A stretch of 64,000 nucleotides of DNA, taken from positions 7,614,193 to 7,678,192 of the forward strand of contig NC_087062.1 in the NCBI RefSeq assembly GCF_963678635.1, in the 5' to 3' direction. This DNA comes from Symsagittifera roscoffensis (lineage: Eukaryota; Xenacoelomorpha; Acoela; Convolutidae). The notes under the pieces were generated by a model. It was not told the origin of the DNA. It saw only the letters and a program-made list of their open reading frames with translations, and searched no databases. This document shows, piece by piece, positions 9,677 through 52,833 of the stretch. Within the stretch, counting starts at the first letter, position 1. Each line of letters opens with the position of its first letter. The position numbers and the translations under genes are program-made.

Positions 9677-10118
9677 TTTTTTGTTTAATGACTGTTAATA
9701 GGTAATTATCGATGTGTCTAATTGGTTGATTCCAATTATATAAATGTACTGGTTTGTGTTTATATTGCTTTTTTATTCTTCTTTTTCCTCTTTTTGATGA
9801 ATTTGAAGTTGTTTCTGAGTCGGAAAAATATAATTGATCGTGAATGGGGCAATTTTTATGTATAGATTCTTTTAATTTAGAAAGTTCGTCTAAATTGCTG
9901 GCTTCTGATTCTGAAAATGCGTTTCTTTTTTTGGAAAATCTTTTTCGTGTTATTTGTCTTTGTTTAGTTATTATTTTCCTTTTTAGTGTTTGTCGTTTTG
10001 TTCTGATATATCCAACTGTTTGTGTGTGAGGTGTGATTACAAGGTCGTATTTTTTGTTATCTATTTCACAGTTGTGCAAAACGATTGTTTGTTTGTTTCC
10101 TAGATTTTTAAATGACAT
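9651..10118 (-). CDS. gypsy pre-gag ORF A (155 aa), highly basic
   Basis: First ORF of the element. The middle is very rich in Lys and Arg (residues about 40-65, again about 113-125), with an acidic/serine patch between (SESEASNLDELSKLKES). Such composition suggests nucleic-acid binding or nuclear localisation, but there is no recognised domain. It overlaps ORF B by 26 nt. Confidence 0.5.
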   Translation of the reverse strand: MSFKNLGNKQTIVLHNCEIDNKKYDLVITPHTQTVGYIRTKRQTLKRKIITKQRQITRKRFSKKRNAFSESEASNLDELSKLKESIHKNCPIHDQLYFSDSETTSNSSKRGKRRIKKQYKHKPVHLYNWNQPIRHIDNYLLTVIKQKNEPNTHSK

Positions 10119-10214
10119 AAAGTTTAGGATGACGGATGCTAAAAGTTGTTAGATGATTTCTATTTTCTTAAATTGTTAGTCCTTACGATTTTTTGGTTAG
10201 CTTAACCTGGGTCT

Positions 10215-10600
10215 ATTTGTTCAGGGTTGGAGAGAAAAGTATATCGATTCCGAAGAATGATTTTTTACTTTCTCGTGGCTAGTATAAGCTAAGGTGTTAG
10301 CTTACTTAATCTTACTTAGGGGTAATGATTGTGTTCAAGGGTTGGAGAATAGTAAATCGATCCACAAGGTTCAGGTATAATTAGAACGCGAGTAGTTCGT
10401 TAGATACTATTTTAAACTTACTAAGTCTACGATTTATCCTGGGTCTGGTAAGAGGAGGGTTCAAGTGAAGGATGAATAACCGAAGTTCTTCACTGTTTAT
10501 CCTAATTTGAATGATTAGTTTTGTTCAAAAATTTCTATTAGTCTTGGGTTTTTTGAAAGGGTTGGATAGTGAATCGACGTTTGAGGTCGTTAGACACTAG
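10215..10600. repeat. three degenerate hairpin-bearing repeats in the gypsy leader
   Basis: The motif AGGGTTGGA followed by AGTA/AGTG and ATCGA occurs at about 10,223, 10,338 and 10,558. Each is followed by a partly complementary segment (for example TCGTTAGATACT after AGTAAATCGA), so each copy could fold into a short hairpin. They lie in the untranslated leader of the element. Confidence 0.5.
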
Positions 10601-10637
10601 CTAAGTGGGTGGGGAAGAACAAAATTGTTCTTTTTGA

Positions 10638-10724
10638 TCCAAGGATAGGCCTTGATGATCAAGTTTTGTAAATTTAATTAAATAGAAAATTAATTAAGAT
10701 CCAAGGATAAGCCTTGATGATCTG
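10638..10724. repeat. direct repeat pair in the gypsy leader
   Basis: A 25-bp sequence beginning GATCCAAGGATA and ending CCTTGATGATC occurs at about 10,637-10,661 and again at about 10,700-10,724 with one mismatch, separated by AT-rich DNA. Each copy is itself a weak hairpin (CCAAGG / CCTTG). Confidence 0.6.
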
Positions 10725-11634
10725 ATTTTAAGATTAAGTGAATTTAAGTTTAAAATGGTTTAAATTTATCTAAGAAAAGATTTAGTGTTTTAATGATATT
10801 AGTGAGCTTATGATTGCTGTTATGTTTTAGGTGATGAAGCTGGGACAACTGATGATTTTTTGATTACTAACAGTTTATTGTCATGCTACTAATTTTTATT
10901 TTGATTTTCAATAAATATTTTCCAAACATGTTTTGTAGAATACTGCAGAATTTTAGGAAAACGATCTGAGATATTTTTATCAATCGTTATTGTATATTAA
11001 TATTTTGTTTAGCGCCTGAAATGAGCATGAAGATTGACTTCAAGATTTAAGTTTGCAAATGAAAATCTAAATTCATTGCTAATAAGATTCTAAATATAAA
11101 AGTTTGTGTTGGCTTTTGCCGTACTATCATATAACTATTTGGTACGTTTCTACTTTGTCGTATGTCGTCTCTGGTTCGAGGTCTTCTTCCAATTCCGGGT
11201 AGTTCTCTTATCGTTCGGAATATTGGCTTTGATCTATTGAGTCGTAGAGACATTTCGATTAAATTATCGTCGTGTAACATTTTAAAAATGTTTTGTCTAA
11301 ATTCTAATCTATTTTTGGTTAATTCTAAGCTATTAAGGTCTTGTTCGAGACTTATGGTCGCACCAGATGAGTTAGAACCGAGGTGGTTAACTCATAGAGT
11401 AATTTCGGATAGGGTACACCGTCTGCTCGTCACGCTATCTTATTTTCGGCCGGATAGATTCGTGCAACTTCTTAGTCTAATACCGATCCTAATCTTACTC
11501 TTATACTATCTAGTCTCAGGTTGTTTAACTAGTCTCTGCTAGGCTCAATAGATCTAGGGTATACTGGTTTATTGCGGCTGCTGAAGTTCTCTTGGAGAGG
11601 CAACTAATTTCTAAGTTAAATTCAAATCTCTCTG

Positions 11635-11662
11635 GTGCTGAAATTACAAGTAATTTCAGCAC
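11635..11662. repeat. perfect 13-bp palindrome with 2-nt loop
   Basis: GTGCTGAAATTAC, then AA, then its exact reverse complement. It could be an insertion footprint or mark the end of the retroelement. Nothing nearby identifies its role. Confidence 0.7.
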
Positions 11663-12201
11663 TTACAAATAAGTGGGTTGTTAGTTAGATGGATCATGAT
11701 TGGTTAATATTAAATACTTTACAGTGGTAAAATATCTAATTTATCCAATCATAAAATTTAGTTTAGATCAGGTTCCACAATAATGGCTAGTGCTTTTAAA
11801 AAAAGAATTTGTATATTTTAGCAGTCTTTTGGATTGGCCAAAATAACTCTCCGACTTCTATTGGAAAAGTCAAGCGACCCTGTTATTTAAATAATTTCTG
11901 CACGACGCGCAACTTTTTGAACAAAAGCGCCTTTTGATTTAAAAAAAAATATCCTCGGCCACCTACAAATGAATGGCCTAAAAATACAAAAAAAAACAAT
12001 TATTTGGGCGATAAGTGGATAAAGTTACTCAGCTGGAAACCGCACACACCCCGTTACCTGTTTCTTAGTTCGACTAGTGCTTCATTCCTGATTTACACTA
12101 CATAGGTGTAGACTTTTATTCAGACTCTAAGACAACGTTTTGGATCTCTTTAACTATTCCCTTCAACCCCTATGAAACCTAGTAAAGAATAACCACACCC
12201 T

Positions 12202-12260
12202 GATGCGCATTTTAAGATGCACATTTTAAGATCCACATTCATGATGCACATTTTAAGTTT
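12202..12260. repeat. short direct repeats of GATGCACATTTTAA
   Basis: Three to four imperfect copies of a 14-15-bp unit (variants GATGCGCATTTTAAGA, GATGCACATTTTAAG) in the otoferlin intron, about 400 bp before the first exon in the window. Confidence 0.6.
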
Positions 12261-12662
12261 TTTTTTTCACCACCAAAATATCAGCACACAGCTTTAGTTT
12301 CATGATTTATATCGAAGAATTATATTTCACCTACCGTGGGATTCTTTTGACATCCGATGAAACTTTTGTTTCGTGGTAAAACTTTGTATTCAGATGCATG
12401 AACCAAAGGGAGTCAAAACATCTCATTTTTTGAAATTTTGACATAAAAAAGGATTATAATAGATTATAAATGATTATGAGAGAGTTTCGGAGAAATTATA
12501 ATCAATTATGATTGATTAGCATTTATTATAATGTCACGAAAAATGTTATCATTATAATGGATGGTAGGGGGGGATCAAAGTTAAAGAGATCAAACTTTTG
12601 TGTTTGTTTCTAATCTCACTTCCTGAGAGCTTTTCTTTTAGTCCATATTTGGTTGTTTTTAG

Positions 12663-43650
<30,988 letters not shown>

Positions 43651-43700
43651 GATGTGAGACGAAAGAAAAAAAATGATTCGCAGAACAAATGAAATTCGCA

Positions 43701-44034
43701 AATAAACATTGTACATATTAACATTTTTTACACATTCACATACTTATTAGGACTCATGAAGCTAAATTTTAGACTGTTGTTTCATTTTACATACAACTCA
43801 CTAATGGCAATGATATAATTTTGAAATAAAAATATTTCGCAATGTAAGGCCAGCTTAATGCAAACGTCTCTAACCAGAAAATATTTGCAACAATTTGGAA
43901 GAGCCTCAAAAATTGGCGAAAAGATGTCAACGTAATCCTATGACAATTTTATTGACATTCAAATCGGATGACAACAACACGTGATACATCAAAAAATGAC
44001 CACTTTTACCGAACAAGGTTAAAAGTTTTTTATT
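43701..44034. terminator. convergent poly(A) signals of otoferlin and the FAM228-like gene
   Basis: On the + strand AATAAA at 43,701 and 43,825 follows the otoferlin stop; on the - strand AATAAA (TTTATT at 44,029-44,034) follows the FAM228-like stop at 44,195. The two 3' ends are therefore about 200 bp apart or may overlap. Confidence 0.6.
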
Positions 44035-44194
44035 TGGGCCAAAAAATACTTAATTATTGTAATCCGAATCTCCTTCTAATTGATCTTAGCTCAAGTAATC
44101 TATACAGCATCTACATTTCAGCGTAATTTTTGTCTCGACTACTAAGTAGAACACGATTTGCTAGCTGCTAGTAACCTAGCAGTGATATTTCGAC

Positions 44195-47100
44195 TCAGTT
44201 TTTAGCTGCCAGTTGTTTGTGTCTATTCTTGTTGTTGTCGTACTGGTCACTCTTTTCCGACACCCAATCAGAGGAGAGGACTGTGTCTTCGAGTGCTTGC
44301 CACTGTCTGTGATCGAATTCTCCATTCAACATGAGCCCGCGCATTCTCTTTCTATTAACAAAAAGCACTTCCGTTTTTATTAACTGCTGCTAGGTAAATA
44401 GAACGACAAGAAATTAAGACGACAAATAAGCGTTATTACATGCAAAATGAGCAGTTCGAAGTTAAGCGGTTTAAATTTCTCAGAAATACAATTGTGGAGA
44501 ATTGCGTGTAGCGTCGCCTTAAAGTTCCATCAAAAACAGTTGTTATCTAAACGGGTGTCGCCTTATTTGCCAGTCACCCTATTAACCGTTCAAATTGCGA
44601 AGACTGAAAATGTCCAGTAGAGAATATGTACTTGAATAAAGAAGTTTGAAGCATCAATGAGGATTCATTGATCCTTGACTGAACCATTTCAACTGATCGT
44701 CATTTGGACTAACCTAATTTTTTTAACGAGACACATGAACTAGATTGCTGGTCTTCACAAACAAACCCCACTTGTTTCCATTGTGGTTACATTTCATCGT
44801 TTTGCAAAACACGCAATTGGGAAACTACTTACTATCTCATACAAAGATAGCCAATTGCGTGAAAAAAAATTAATTAATGAACTCAGGGAAACTTAAATCA
44901 TGACTGAAATATAAAACATAGCCAACATACAGTTGGAAAAGAGTCAATGAACGCTAGTAAAAAGAAAAAAATAGATTTGTTTTTTGAAAAAATATCAACT
45001 TTCGAATTTCAAAGAAAAAATAGATGTCCTTAAAGGTCTTTGAATTTCTAGAACAATTATTGATTGGATTTTTTTTGGATAAAATTAACCCAATTTGAGA
45101 AAACTGGATCAAAAAGTAAAATTTTTATATCGCTGAGAAACCTGATAAGTTAAATTCCACTTTCGAAACTAGAAGTCGATTACGTTTTTCGAGACCTTTA
45201 CACTTTTGCTGTTCCATATTAGAGTTTGCTTTCCTTTTACTAATGCATACGAGCTGGACTTCGAAAGAAATCAAAAGTCAAAACCGCGAAAAAAAAATGT
45301 GAGCCTGCACAAATTTCAAGACTTTTTCTGCTTAAAAGAATAAATCATCGCGGCCTATATAAGAGTCTGTACTACGTTCATCGACTCCTAATTACAACCA
45401 TATGATCTAAATATGGTATTTTCGTTCATCAGCACTTGAAAAAGTTTCTAGAAGTTTCCTAAGTCGGGAAGACGTGTTCTCACTGGGATAAACGTTTCAA
45501 AGTCCCACCCAACTCAACTCATTCAGATGAAAAATGACGAACTAAGAAAACAAAAGAAAAATCAAAAGGAAAATGACACAAACCGCTAATTACCTTTTCT
45601 CTGAAGTTCGAAAACATATTACAACTTTAAAACAGAACTTTCACAAGATCAGGTATACATTACTATGAAAGGGGAAAAGTCCTTCATGAATTGAATATAA
45701 TTTCATCTAAAAATAATTTTGAGAAAATAATTTAGAATTTTGTCGAAGTTGACCTTTGAATATTTCAGCTAAGCTGAAAATATTTGATCGGTCAATAATG
45801 ATGAACAAAATCTCCAACGCTTTTTCGAAAGAACATCCACTGTTTCATAAAAACCCCACATCAAAAAATATAAATCCACACTGAAAAGAGCGATACTAAA
45901 TGCCAGTAATTCCGTTAAATGCTAATGTCTTTAAATCAATATCATAAGAGAAGCAGAGTAAAGCATGGCAGGTGTGCTGCAGCAGTGGTGGCTGACCTTG
46001 ACTCGAAGCGCACTTTGCTGTCAATGTCTCGCTCGGGGAATTTGATCCACTCCCTCGATCCCACCCCCTGTCTACCCTGGGGCACCAACACCTCCTTCTG
46101 CTCAACTTCGCCATCATGGCCACTAACCACGTGACCTGAAATGAAATGCAAAGTTTTACTTCAAAGAACGAGTCAATTTGGTAAATTCTGCCATTTATTC
46201 CGGTTGGAGCGCCAGAGCATTCAGACGAATTGCTTCGAGACAAACGTAAAAGCATGCTGCTTTGCTGAGCTTACTACTCCATTTGGCTTAAACTTGTACG
46301 AAAATGCACATGAGTCCAAAGTTCCTTCACAACTTCGATGATAGGAACAATAGAACCATTTTTCGGACATTTTTAACATTTGTTACAAATGACTTAATAA
46401 TCGGTTAAGAAAAACGTTTCATTTGAAAAATCAAAACGTTTCTTCTTGACGATGGGAAACTAAAAGGACAGTTAAAAATTCATGTATGTGCATTAATGCG
46501 GGCAGTCCCCCATTTTATTATGTATTCTATATCGCAAATAACTACTCCGATTGTCCCGGTCGATTAATGTTACCTGTTTCGCATCGCATTATGGTGTCCT
46601 CCTCATTTTTGCGGAAGGTCTGTTGCGAGACTAGAGGGTCCACACTTCTGTCATATCGAACTTTGTTCTGAAACAAAAACATGAAATCATCTAAGTCTAC
46701 CATTAGCGAAGGCTAGTCAGCTAATGCGTTGGGAAGACTTGATGTGATTTAAGTACAACCTTGTCGTAGGTTTTGTCAAAAGTGACCACTTTCATTGGAT
46801 CGTACTGCTCAACATCAAACGTCTCCAGAAACACGTGGCCCTAAAACGAATAACTATTGCTTGCACTGTACAAATGAAGACTTAATGGAACCATTATCCC
46901 ATTAAAGGTAAAATTTGTTTATTAATAGAAGGAAACTTTAAATGTCTCTTGTACTTTTCAGACTAAAGAAAACAGTTTTTTTTTTTAAAAGTCATATCGA
47001 TTTAACCTCATTATACTTCATACGAACCAGAACATAACCTTCCCCTGAAATACTGAAAACAATAAAACAACCAGGCAAAAAACTTTTTCTATAGAGATGT

Positions 47101-48175
47101 ACTATAAACAAGGCGTAAACTAGTCAAGACGAACATGTTTTAAAGTTGAAACGAAAAAAGCAAGCGCTGCTCCTCAACGAAACAACCAAAACATGACGAC
47201 AAAAAGTGTCACGCACCAGTTGGTTTCTGTGCTGGAGGTAGTTGTCGAACTCCTTCAGTCGCACCTCCCTCAAGTCGGGGTAGTAGCTACCACCCATGAT
47301 CTGTTCTATCTGATCAACCATTGGTTCATACACTCTGTCGTTCCATTTCTTGTGCAGAATCTCCTTCTTGCGCTGCTGAGTCAGTTTACGGTGACTCAGA
47401 AAATTGTTAATATCCTGGAAATTTAACTCAGTATAAGAATCACATTAGGGCAAATTAACACTTTAAAATTAGATATTTACATTCGCTTATTTGATCAAAT
47501 TCAGAATAATTCTTCAAGCATCGGAAGATGTTTTATTCCTTCAACTGATCACACATAAAGCAAATCGTCAATTATCGTTCTATGAAACAAAAACTCCAAC
47601 ATACCTTGACAAAAGTGTTTTCAGTTTCCAGGAGAGGGTCGTAGACGTTCCTGGTTCGGATCAGATCGCTATCAGCTCTCTCCTAAATAAAACGATTGGT
47701 TAAGCTTCAAATTACCTATTTGATCTAGAGAACACTTTTACACTAGTCTTTCAACTTCAGCTCTAAATGATTTCACTGATATATTTCCATTAATTACTCC
47801 TGACTCTGAATTGTTTTTCGTTGTGCTTCATGATCCGATTGTATCTAACGTCTATTTTTCAATTATACGAAGGAAAATTTTTGTCTCAAAACTGAAAAAA
47901 TCAGTTTCATTAGAGCAAAATAATCATTCTTTACACTGCTTTTTACACTGAGATAATTATAACCTGAATTCCTTTGATGCTTTTTTCATTGATCCAATTT
48001 CGGATTTTTTCTGTGTTGTCAAGTGTAGATTGCGTGGAAGACTGACGGAGATCGAATTTCCGAGTATCTTCTCTCTAAAAATAAGCACAGATGAAATCCG
48101 GTATTCGCCAATATAGCATCACAAAATGCACTCACAAACCTCTATGACATTTGGCTCAAACTGTACAGAATTCAT
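44195..48175 (-). CDS. FAM228-family protein, complete gene of eight coding exons
   Basis: Exons on the - strand: 48175-48140, 48074-47964, 47682-47605, 47414-47217, 46840-46760, 46667-46574, 46135-45997 and 44351-44195, with GT-AG borders and consistent phase, giving about 297 residues. Recognised segments: LSHRKLTQQRKKEILHKKW, LQHRNQL joined to GHVFLETFDVEQYDP, MRCETG, and SREWIKFPERDIDSK, then ESR joined to a basic KRMRG. These match the order in vertebrate FAM228A/B. The family has no established function. The ATG chosen is the first that is not followed at once by a stop. If the last intron is retained, the frame ends at 45,942 with a different, hydrophobic tail. Confidence 0.8.
44352..45996. 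other. last intron of the FAM228-like gene, no other feature
   Basis: About 1.6 kb of AT-rich sequence with no coding or repeat structure recognised. Confidence 0.5.
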
Positions 48176-49720
48176 ATCATAACTGAAGTATCGAAACACC
48201 GATGTTGTATACGAAAAAGAATCGGTTTAATGGCATGTATATTGTCGACGATGCAACTAAATAACTGCGGTAGCCTCCAGGGAAAGCTAAGCTGCAGGAA
48301 AATGAATGCATGGCACAGAGTCGACGTGGCTGGCTTCGCGCTTCCCACATTTCTTTAGATTTCAACTTTTTTTAATTTTTAAAATAAATCACAAGGCTCT
48401 GAAGAAACCAAAATAATCTTCGAAAGTAGTTTTTATCAATAATAGTGCCCAGTACACAGGCGGGGTTAGTAACCTGTATTTCGAGGGAGATTCTCTGCTT
48501 AAGAAAGCTACCTGCCTGGATTCCTCGGTACACATGCTCAAGTTTTTACAGAGCTTGCTTAGAAAAATCACTGCTGCTGCTGGCTGAACCCTGAACTTCA
48601 AAGGCTATTGGTTTTTTAGAAGGTCAAATAAAACTTCCGTCATGATTGGTTGAAAATGATATCCATCATTCATTAAATCTATATTTGTCGGTTGTGCAAC
48701 CTTCCGCCTCGTTTGCCGCCGTTCCAGGTTTAAAAACCGAGCCGGTGCTTATTCTACTTGGAGCTAAGGAGTCAACTACTATTTTATCCCACTGAGCTGC
48801 CTACCAACAGCTCATGGGACAAGCGTCGCAATGCCTGGTTGCTTCTGATCTGTACTGCGGTGTCGTGTCTTTAAAACAAAAAGAAAGCCAGCAGAGGAGA
48901 AACTTTGCCTTTTAAGGACGAATTTGAATGCCTAGAGATACTTCTTGCATCTTTTCAAAAGATAGAGTAGGCTACCCATATTCGGTAACGTCTTGTCTGC
49001 AGACGCATCTATGTTTTCCACATATTTTTGAACATAAGCGGAACCCAATAGCGATTCTAAGCAGCCGATTAAAAAATTCCAATTCATCATAAGCAAGCAA
49101 GGCAAGCTAGTCGACAAATTTGAAGTGAAAGTCAATGTTAAAAAAAATGAGACAAAAAAGATGGAAAGAAACTATACCTAAAAATTTCAAATCATTTTTG
49201 TCTCTACTTATTTCCTTATAGAAATTTTGACCTTCACGAGCATTGAAATACAGTAGGACAACTAAGTCGACAATACTTGGTTGAACGATCGTAGTGCTGA
49301 AAACGTTGGCAAAAAGAAAAAAAAAACAATTTAATTGCGAGATGAAAACATTTTCAAACAGACAAATGTGTGCAAAGCTCTTGCTTTCAATTGTAGTTTA
49401 ACAAAAAACAAAGGGAAACAATAGTAGCCCGTTTTTTATTCCTTGTATGATGAGACAATCTGAAAAAAATTGCCTATTCGATAGTAGGAGTAAAGTAAAG
49501 TAATCTCCACATTTTTTTCTCAAAAAAAGTAGAGCAAAAAAAAACAGGTTCACAAAATGTTTTAAAAATTTCCTCAAGTTTTTGGTACTCAATTTATTTG
49601 AATTAATTTCACTTTTTCGAAACTAAAACTTTTCATCTTCATTTGAATCGTTACCATGCATCGTTAGCATGAACCGTTAGCATGAATCGTTAGCATGCTC
49701 GCTCGCTTCATTCTTTCAAA
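48176..49720. other. upstream region of the FAM228-like gene, no gene seen
   Basis: Expected to hold the promoter and 5' UTR of the - strand gene. Segments at 48,240-48,600 and 48,700-48,860 are less AT-rich than the surroundings but have no supported reading frame. No TATA box can be assigned with confidence. Confidence 0.4.
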
Positions 49721-49724
49721 ATGT

Positions 49725-51695
49725 AAGATTCGCCCGTATGTACAAACGGAAAAAAATAAAGCCAGGTTCTGAATCGACTGACTAGCGTCTAAACACAGCT
49801 TCACATGCTTTTAACCTTCTCTATCAAAGCCAGTTCTATGTGTGGTTCCTTAACATCGGGTCGACAAATCATTTTTATTTTGGGCTATCGGCGAGATCGC
49901 GTAAACTAACTTAGGTACATGCAAAAATTGAGCTCATGGCTGGGTCTCAGTATCCCCAGACCACGAAGTCACTCCTAAAAACAGGGTTCTTACTTAATAT
50001 CAAATTACTTTTGTTTTTGTTCAGTAGATAAAAAAATCATCATATCCATCGAGGATGGATCAACCTTTTCCCTCAACTCTTAGCTTCTCATCATCTGAAA
50101 ACGAAATTTGACGTTAGTTAATTAAATTCAGGACATATCCGGAAGTTAAAAAATGTTAAAAATATAGTTTCAGTCTTTTCCCGAGACTCTTCCGGATTCT
50201 CGAATCCGGACGAAGAGCGGTCTTGTTGTCCTACTGGAAGGGTAGTAAAAACCTCCCGATACCCCTCCGAATTCCAAGGAATTGCTCGGTAACGATTAAA
50301 CAGCTACAATCATTACAATTCGGACAATCTCAATCGTAATTTCAATAAAGCTTTCACGTTTTTCTTCACTATCGAGAATCAATGTTGTTGTTTTCAAGCG
50401 AAAATCGGTCTCTCTTATTTTCGCTGTTTTCTGTGTTCGCAAAGTTTCAAGGTCGTGACGTGTCTGTAATTTAAAACGAATTTTAAAAAAAATTTTCGTC
50501 ACTACAAATTAACCTCTCTCAATTCGTCAAATCAAATGATTAATACTGTTAATTCATCGAAACTGTCAATTCTCTCACTTGGCTGTTACCAACAAAATTT
50601 CGAAGTTTCCATGCATTTCGGCGCCATTCTGGCCTAATGTCACAAAACAAAAATGAAAAACTTCAAAAAATTTGAGATTACTTTGAATCACGACTTGGAG
50701 GACTTTGAAACGTATATCACCAAGCCCCTTCCAATTATCATTTGTAGCTCCTGGTTTAGCATGGAAAAAAAACAGCAACCGATCACTGTGACATTCGACC
50801 AGAATGTGAAAAATGCAATCTCTGCAGAATTCGAATTTTTAGCAGCGAGCCTTCCGGATTGGTGATTATTAAGTATTAAGAACGTTATTGGAACGATTGG
50901 CCAAACATTCTGGTATTTTAAAATTTCAAAAATTCGAATTATGACGTCATATTTCTGAGAAACGTCAGAAACGGCCATTTTGGCTAAAACAAGAAAGAGA
51001 AACAGAACAACATTAGCTGCGCTAACAACAACTACGAAATTGAGATCGGAAAACGACAACGAGTTACAGAGTAACAGAAGAACACTCCGAGTTGCAACTA
51101 TTGTACTGCTACAATAGTTGCAAGACCGTTGCGAACAACGGTGAAGGGTGAAAGACGGCCTTCCGGATTAAGAGGAAATCAGGATTAACGAGCTTGATCC
51201 AGCGGATTCATCAATCCGGAAGGGTAAAGGAACTGAAACTTTTATCCTGTTACATAAACTTTTAGCTTCCTGTCATGTCCTGACTTGAATTTAATTGATA
51301 TCTGGATTCATTTTGATAAGGATGAGAAGCTAGGAGTTGGGGGAAAGGGTTGATCCATCTTCGATGGAGATGATGATTTTTATCTACTGAACAAAAACAA
51401 TAGTAATAAAGTAAATAGTAGTAGCCCTGTTTTTAGGAGTGACCTCGTGGTCTGGGGATACTGAGACCCAGCCATGAGCTCACTATTTCTGCATGTAATC
51501 TAGTTAATTTGAGTGTTTTGACCGAAGCCGAAAGCAGTAACGTTTTTGTCGACCCGATGTTAGAAAGACCACCGAAAAGTACTGGCTTGGTAGAGACGGT
51601 GAAAAGCATGCAAAGCTCTGTTTAGACGTTAGCCAGTCGTCTTAAGACTTAGTTTTGTTTTCCGTCGATATGTATCTTCCGGGCGAATGTTACAT
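49725..51695. mobile_element. foldback / long-TIR element, about 2 kb, no transposase
   Basis: The left arm, about 49,725-50,260, and the right arm, about 51,190-51,695, are inverted copies of about 500 bp. Matching anchors: AGACCACGAAGTCACTCCTA with its inverse near 51,440; ACATCGGGTCGACAAA with TTTTGTCGACCCGATGT near 51,547; TTCGCCCGTA with the inverse near 51,680. The middle (about 930 bp) has only short frames, none with transposase motifs. Divergence of the arms suggests an old, non-autonomous DNA element. Confidence 0.75.
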
Positions 51696-52250
51696 AGATG
51701 TTTTTATGGCGCTCCTGGGTGTTATTCTTTTTAACATCATGACCGGCAGAACCGTTAACGAGCACTCCGCGCCGAGCGGATGCTCACATTAACGCCCTTA
51801 TTAGGCCTAAACCGCCGGGGCGGAAGGGTGGTTCGGAGCGCGGAAGCCCTCTGGATTACCGTGAATAGCTTTTTAACTTAGTTAAGACCGAAAATTCACG
51901 AACCAGGAAGGGTGGGGGGATCGGCCATTCCCTCGTTCCCTGAGAGGTTCGTGACCAAAAACACTTAAAGATATATATAAAACCAAACAAAAAGTAATAT
52001 AGTACCCAAGAAAAACGAAAAACATAAAAAATAACCGAAAAACCAAAAACAGTAAAAAAGTAAAAAATCAGTAGAAATCATCCCCCCAGACAAGATGTGA
52101 TCCGACCCCCCCGTTTGTTGTTGATAGATATATTGTTGTTACAGGCATTTATATCAGTCAAGATCGTTACGATCAGTTTTGTAGCCCGTTTGTGAGGCTT
52201 GTACTGTAGGGTTATTTGAGCATTTAAGCACGTTAATGATAAATTGCGCT
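51696..52250. other. GC-richer stretch before the assembly gap, no gene
   Basis: 51,730-51,950 has an unusual composition for the window (CGGAAGGGTGG, GCCGGGGCGG, GGTTCGTGACC). It may be part of another repeat whose rest lies in the gap. No RNA gene or ORF could be assigned. Confidence 0.35.
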
Positions 52251-52450
52251 NNNNNNNNNNNNNNNNNNNNNNNNNNNNNNNNNNNNNNNNNNNNNNNNNN
52301 NNNNNNNNNNNNNNNNNNNNNNNNNNNNNNNNNNNNNNNNNNNNNNNNNNNNNNNNNNNNNNNNNNNNNNNNNNNNNNNNNNNNNNNNNNNNNNNNNNNN
52401 NNNNNNNNNNNNNNNNNNNNNNNNNNNNNNNNNNNNNNNNNNNNNNNNNN
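52251..52450. other. assembly gap of exactly 200 N
   Basis: 200 unknown bases, most likely a fixed-size scaffold gap. Apparent reading frames across it are meaningless. Confidence 1.
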
Positions 52451-52833
52451 AAAGAAAAAGCTCTGATGTTTTTGTTTGTGACATTTGCCAGATACGAATG
52501 AGAAAAATTGAATTCAGAAGTCTAAAAAAAACTATTTTCTGACCGCTTTTTTCATTACTTTATCATCACCAATTAGCAGCTCAAAGTTCATTATCATAAA
52601 CCATCGCCATTTGTCAACTAGAAACCCAAATCGATCCGAAGTCATAAACACTTAGAACTTATCTCACATTTACCTGTGTTCGCTCATCAGCGACTGGCAC
52701 CACTTTTCTGTTCTGTTGAACTAAAATTTGATTCCACTAATTGTGAGAAGGAAACGAGCGCTTAGATGGAGGTAAGTTGCGTATTTGACTTGAATATTTT
52801 TGTAGTTTAAATAAATTTTCTACTCTCACGGCT

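Larger units (their letters stand above)
1..10700 (-). mobile_element. Ty3/gypsy-type LTR retrotransposon, antisense to otoferlin, left end outside window
   Basis: Read on the - strand from right to left, the order is three short ORFs, Gag with a CCHC knuckle, an aspartic protease (DSGA), RT (YLDD), RNase H, integrase (HHCC and DDE) and 3' ORFs. Protease-RT-RNase H-integrase is the Ty3/gypsy order. The first otoferlin exon in the window begins mid-protein at 12,663, so the element probably lies in an otoferlin intron, inserted antisense. No LTR pair can be seen because the 3' end runs off the left edge; the right limit is a guess from where coding stops and leader repeats fade. Lesions: two in-frame TAA codons in pol and one 1-nt frameshift in integrase, so this copy is recently inactivated rather than old. 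Confidence 0.9.
10119..12662. other. gypsy leader / candidate 5' LTR zone and flanking intron, no gene
   Basis: No convincing coding sequence; short frames at 11,047-11,280 (-) and 11,162-11,542 (+) have no family signal. The zone from 10,200 to 10,725 carries repeated motifs described separately. From about 11,700 on, the DNA looks like ordinary AT-rich intron. The 5' LTR of the - strand element should lie here, but its limits cannot be fixed without the partner LTR. Confidence 0.4.

Noticed and set aside
11047-11542. Short ORFs on both strands near 11.0-11.5 kb
   Set aside because: No family similarity, mutually overlapping on opposite strands, in the presumed leader or intron.
45942-45996. 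FAM228-like protein ending at 45,942
   Set aside because: Reading through the donor at 45,996 gives a hydrophobic tail unlike the family; splicing to 44,351 gives the basic RKRMRG continuation that fits FAM228 proteins.
47007-47050. Extra micro-exon of the FAM228-like gene
   Set aside because: A splice-like segment exists, but its phase does not fit the neighbours, whereas 47,217 to 46,840 joins directly in phase and matches the family.
52233-52501. Frames crossing the N block
   Set aside because: Consist of unknown bases only.
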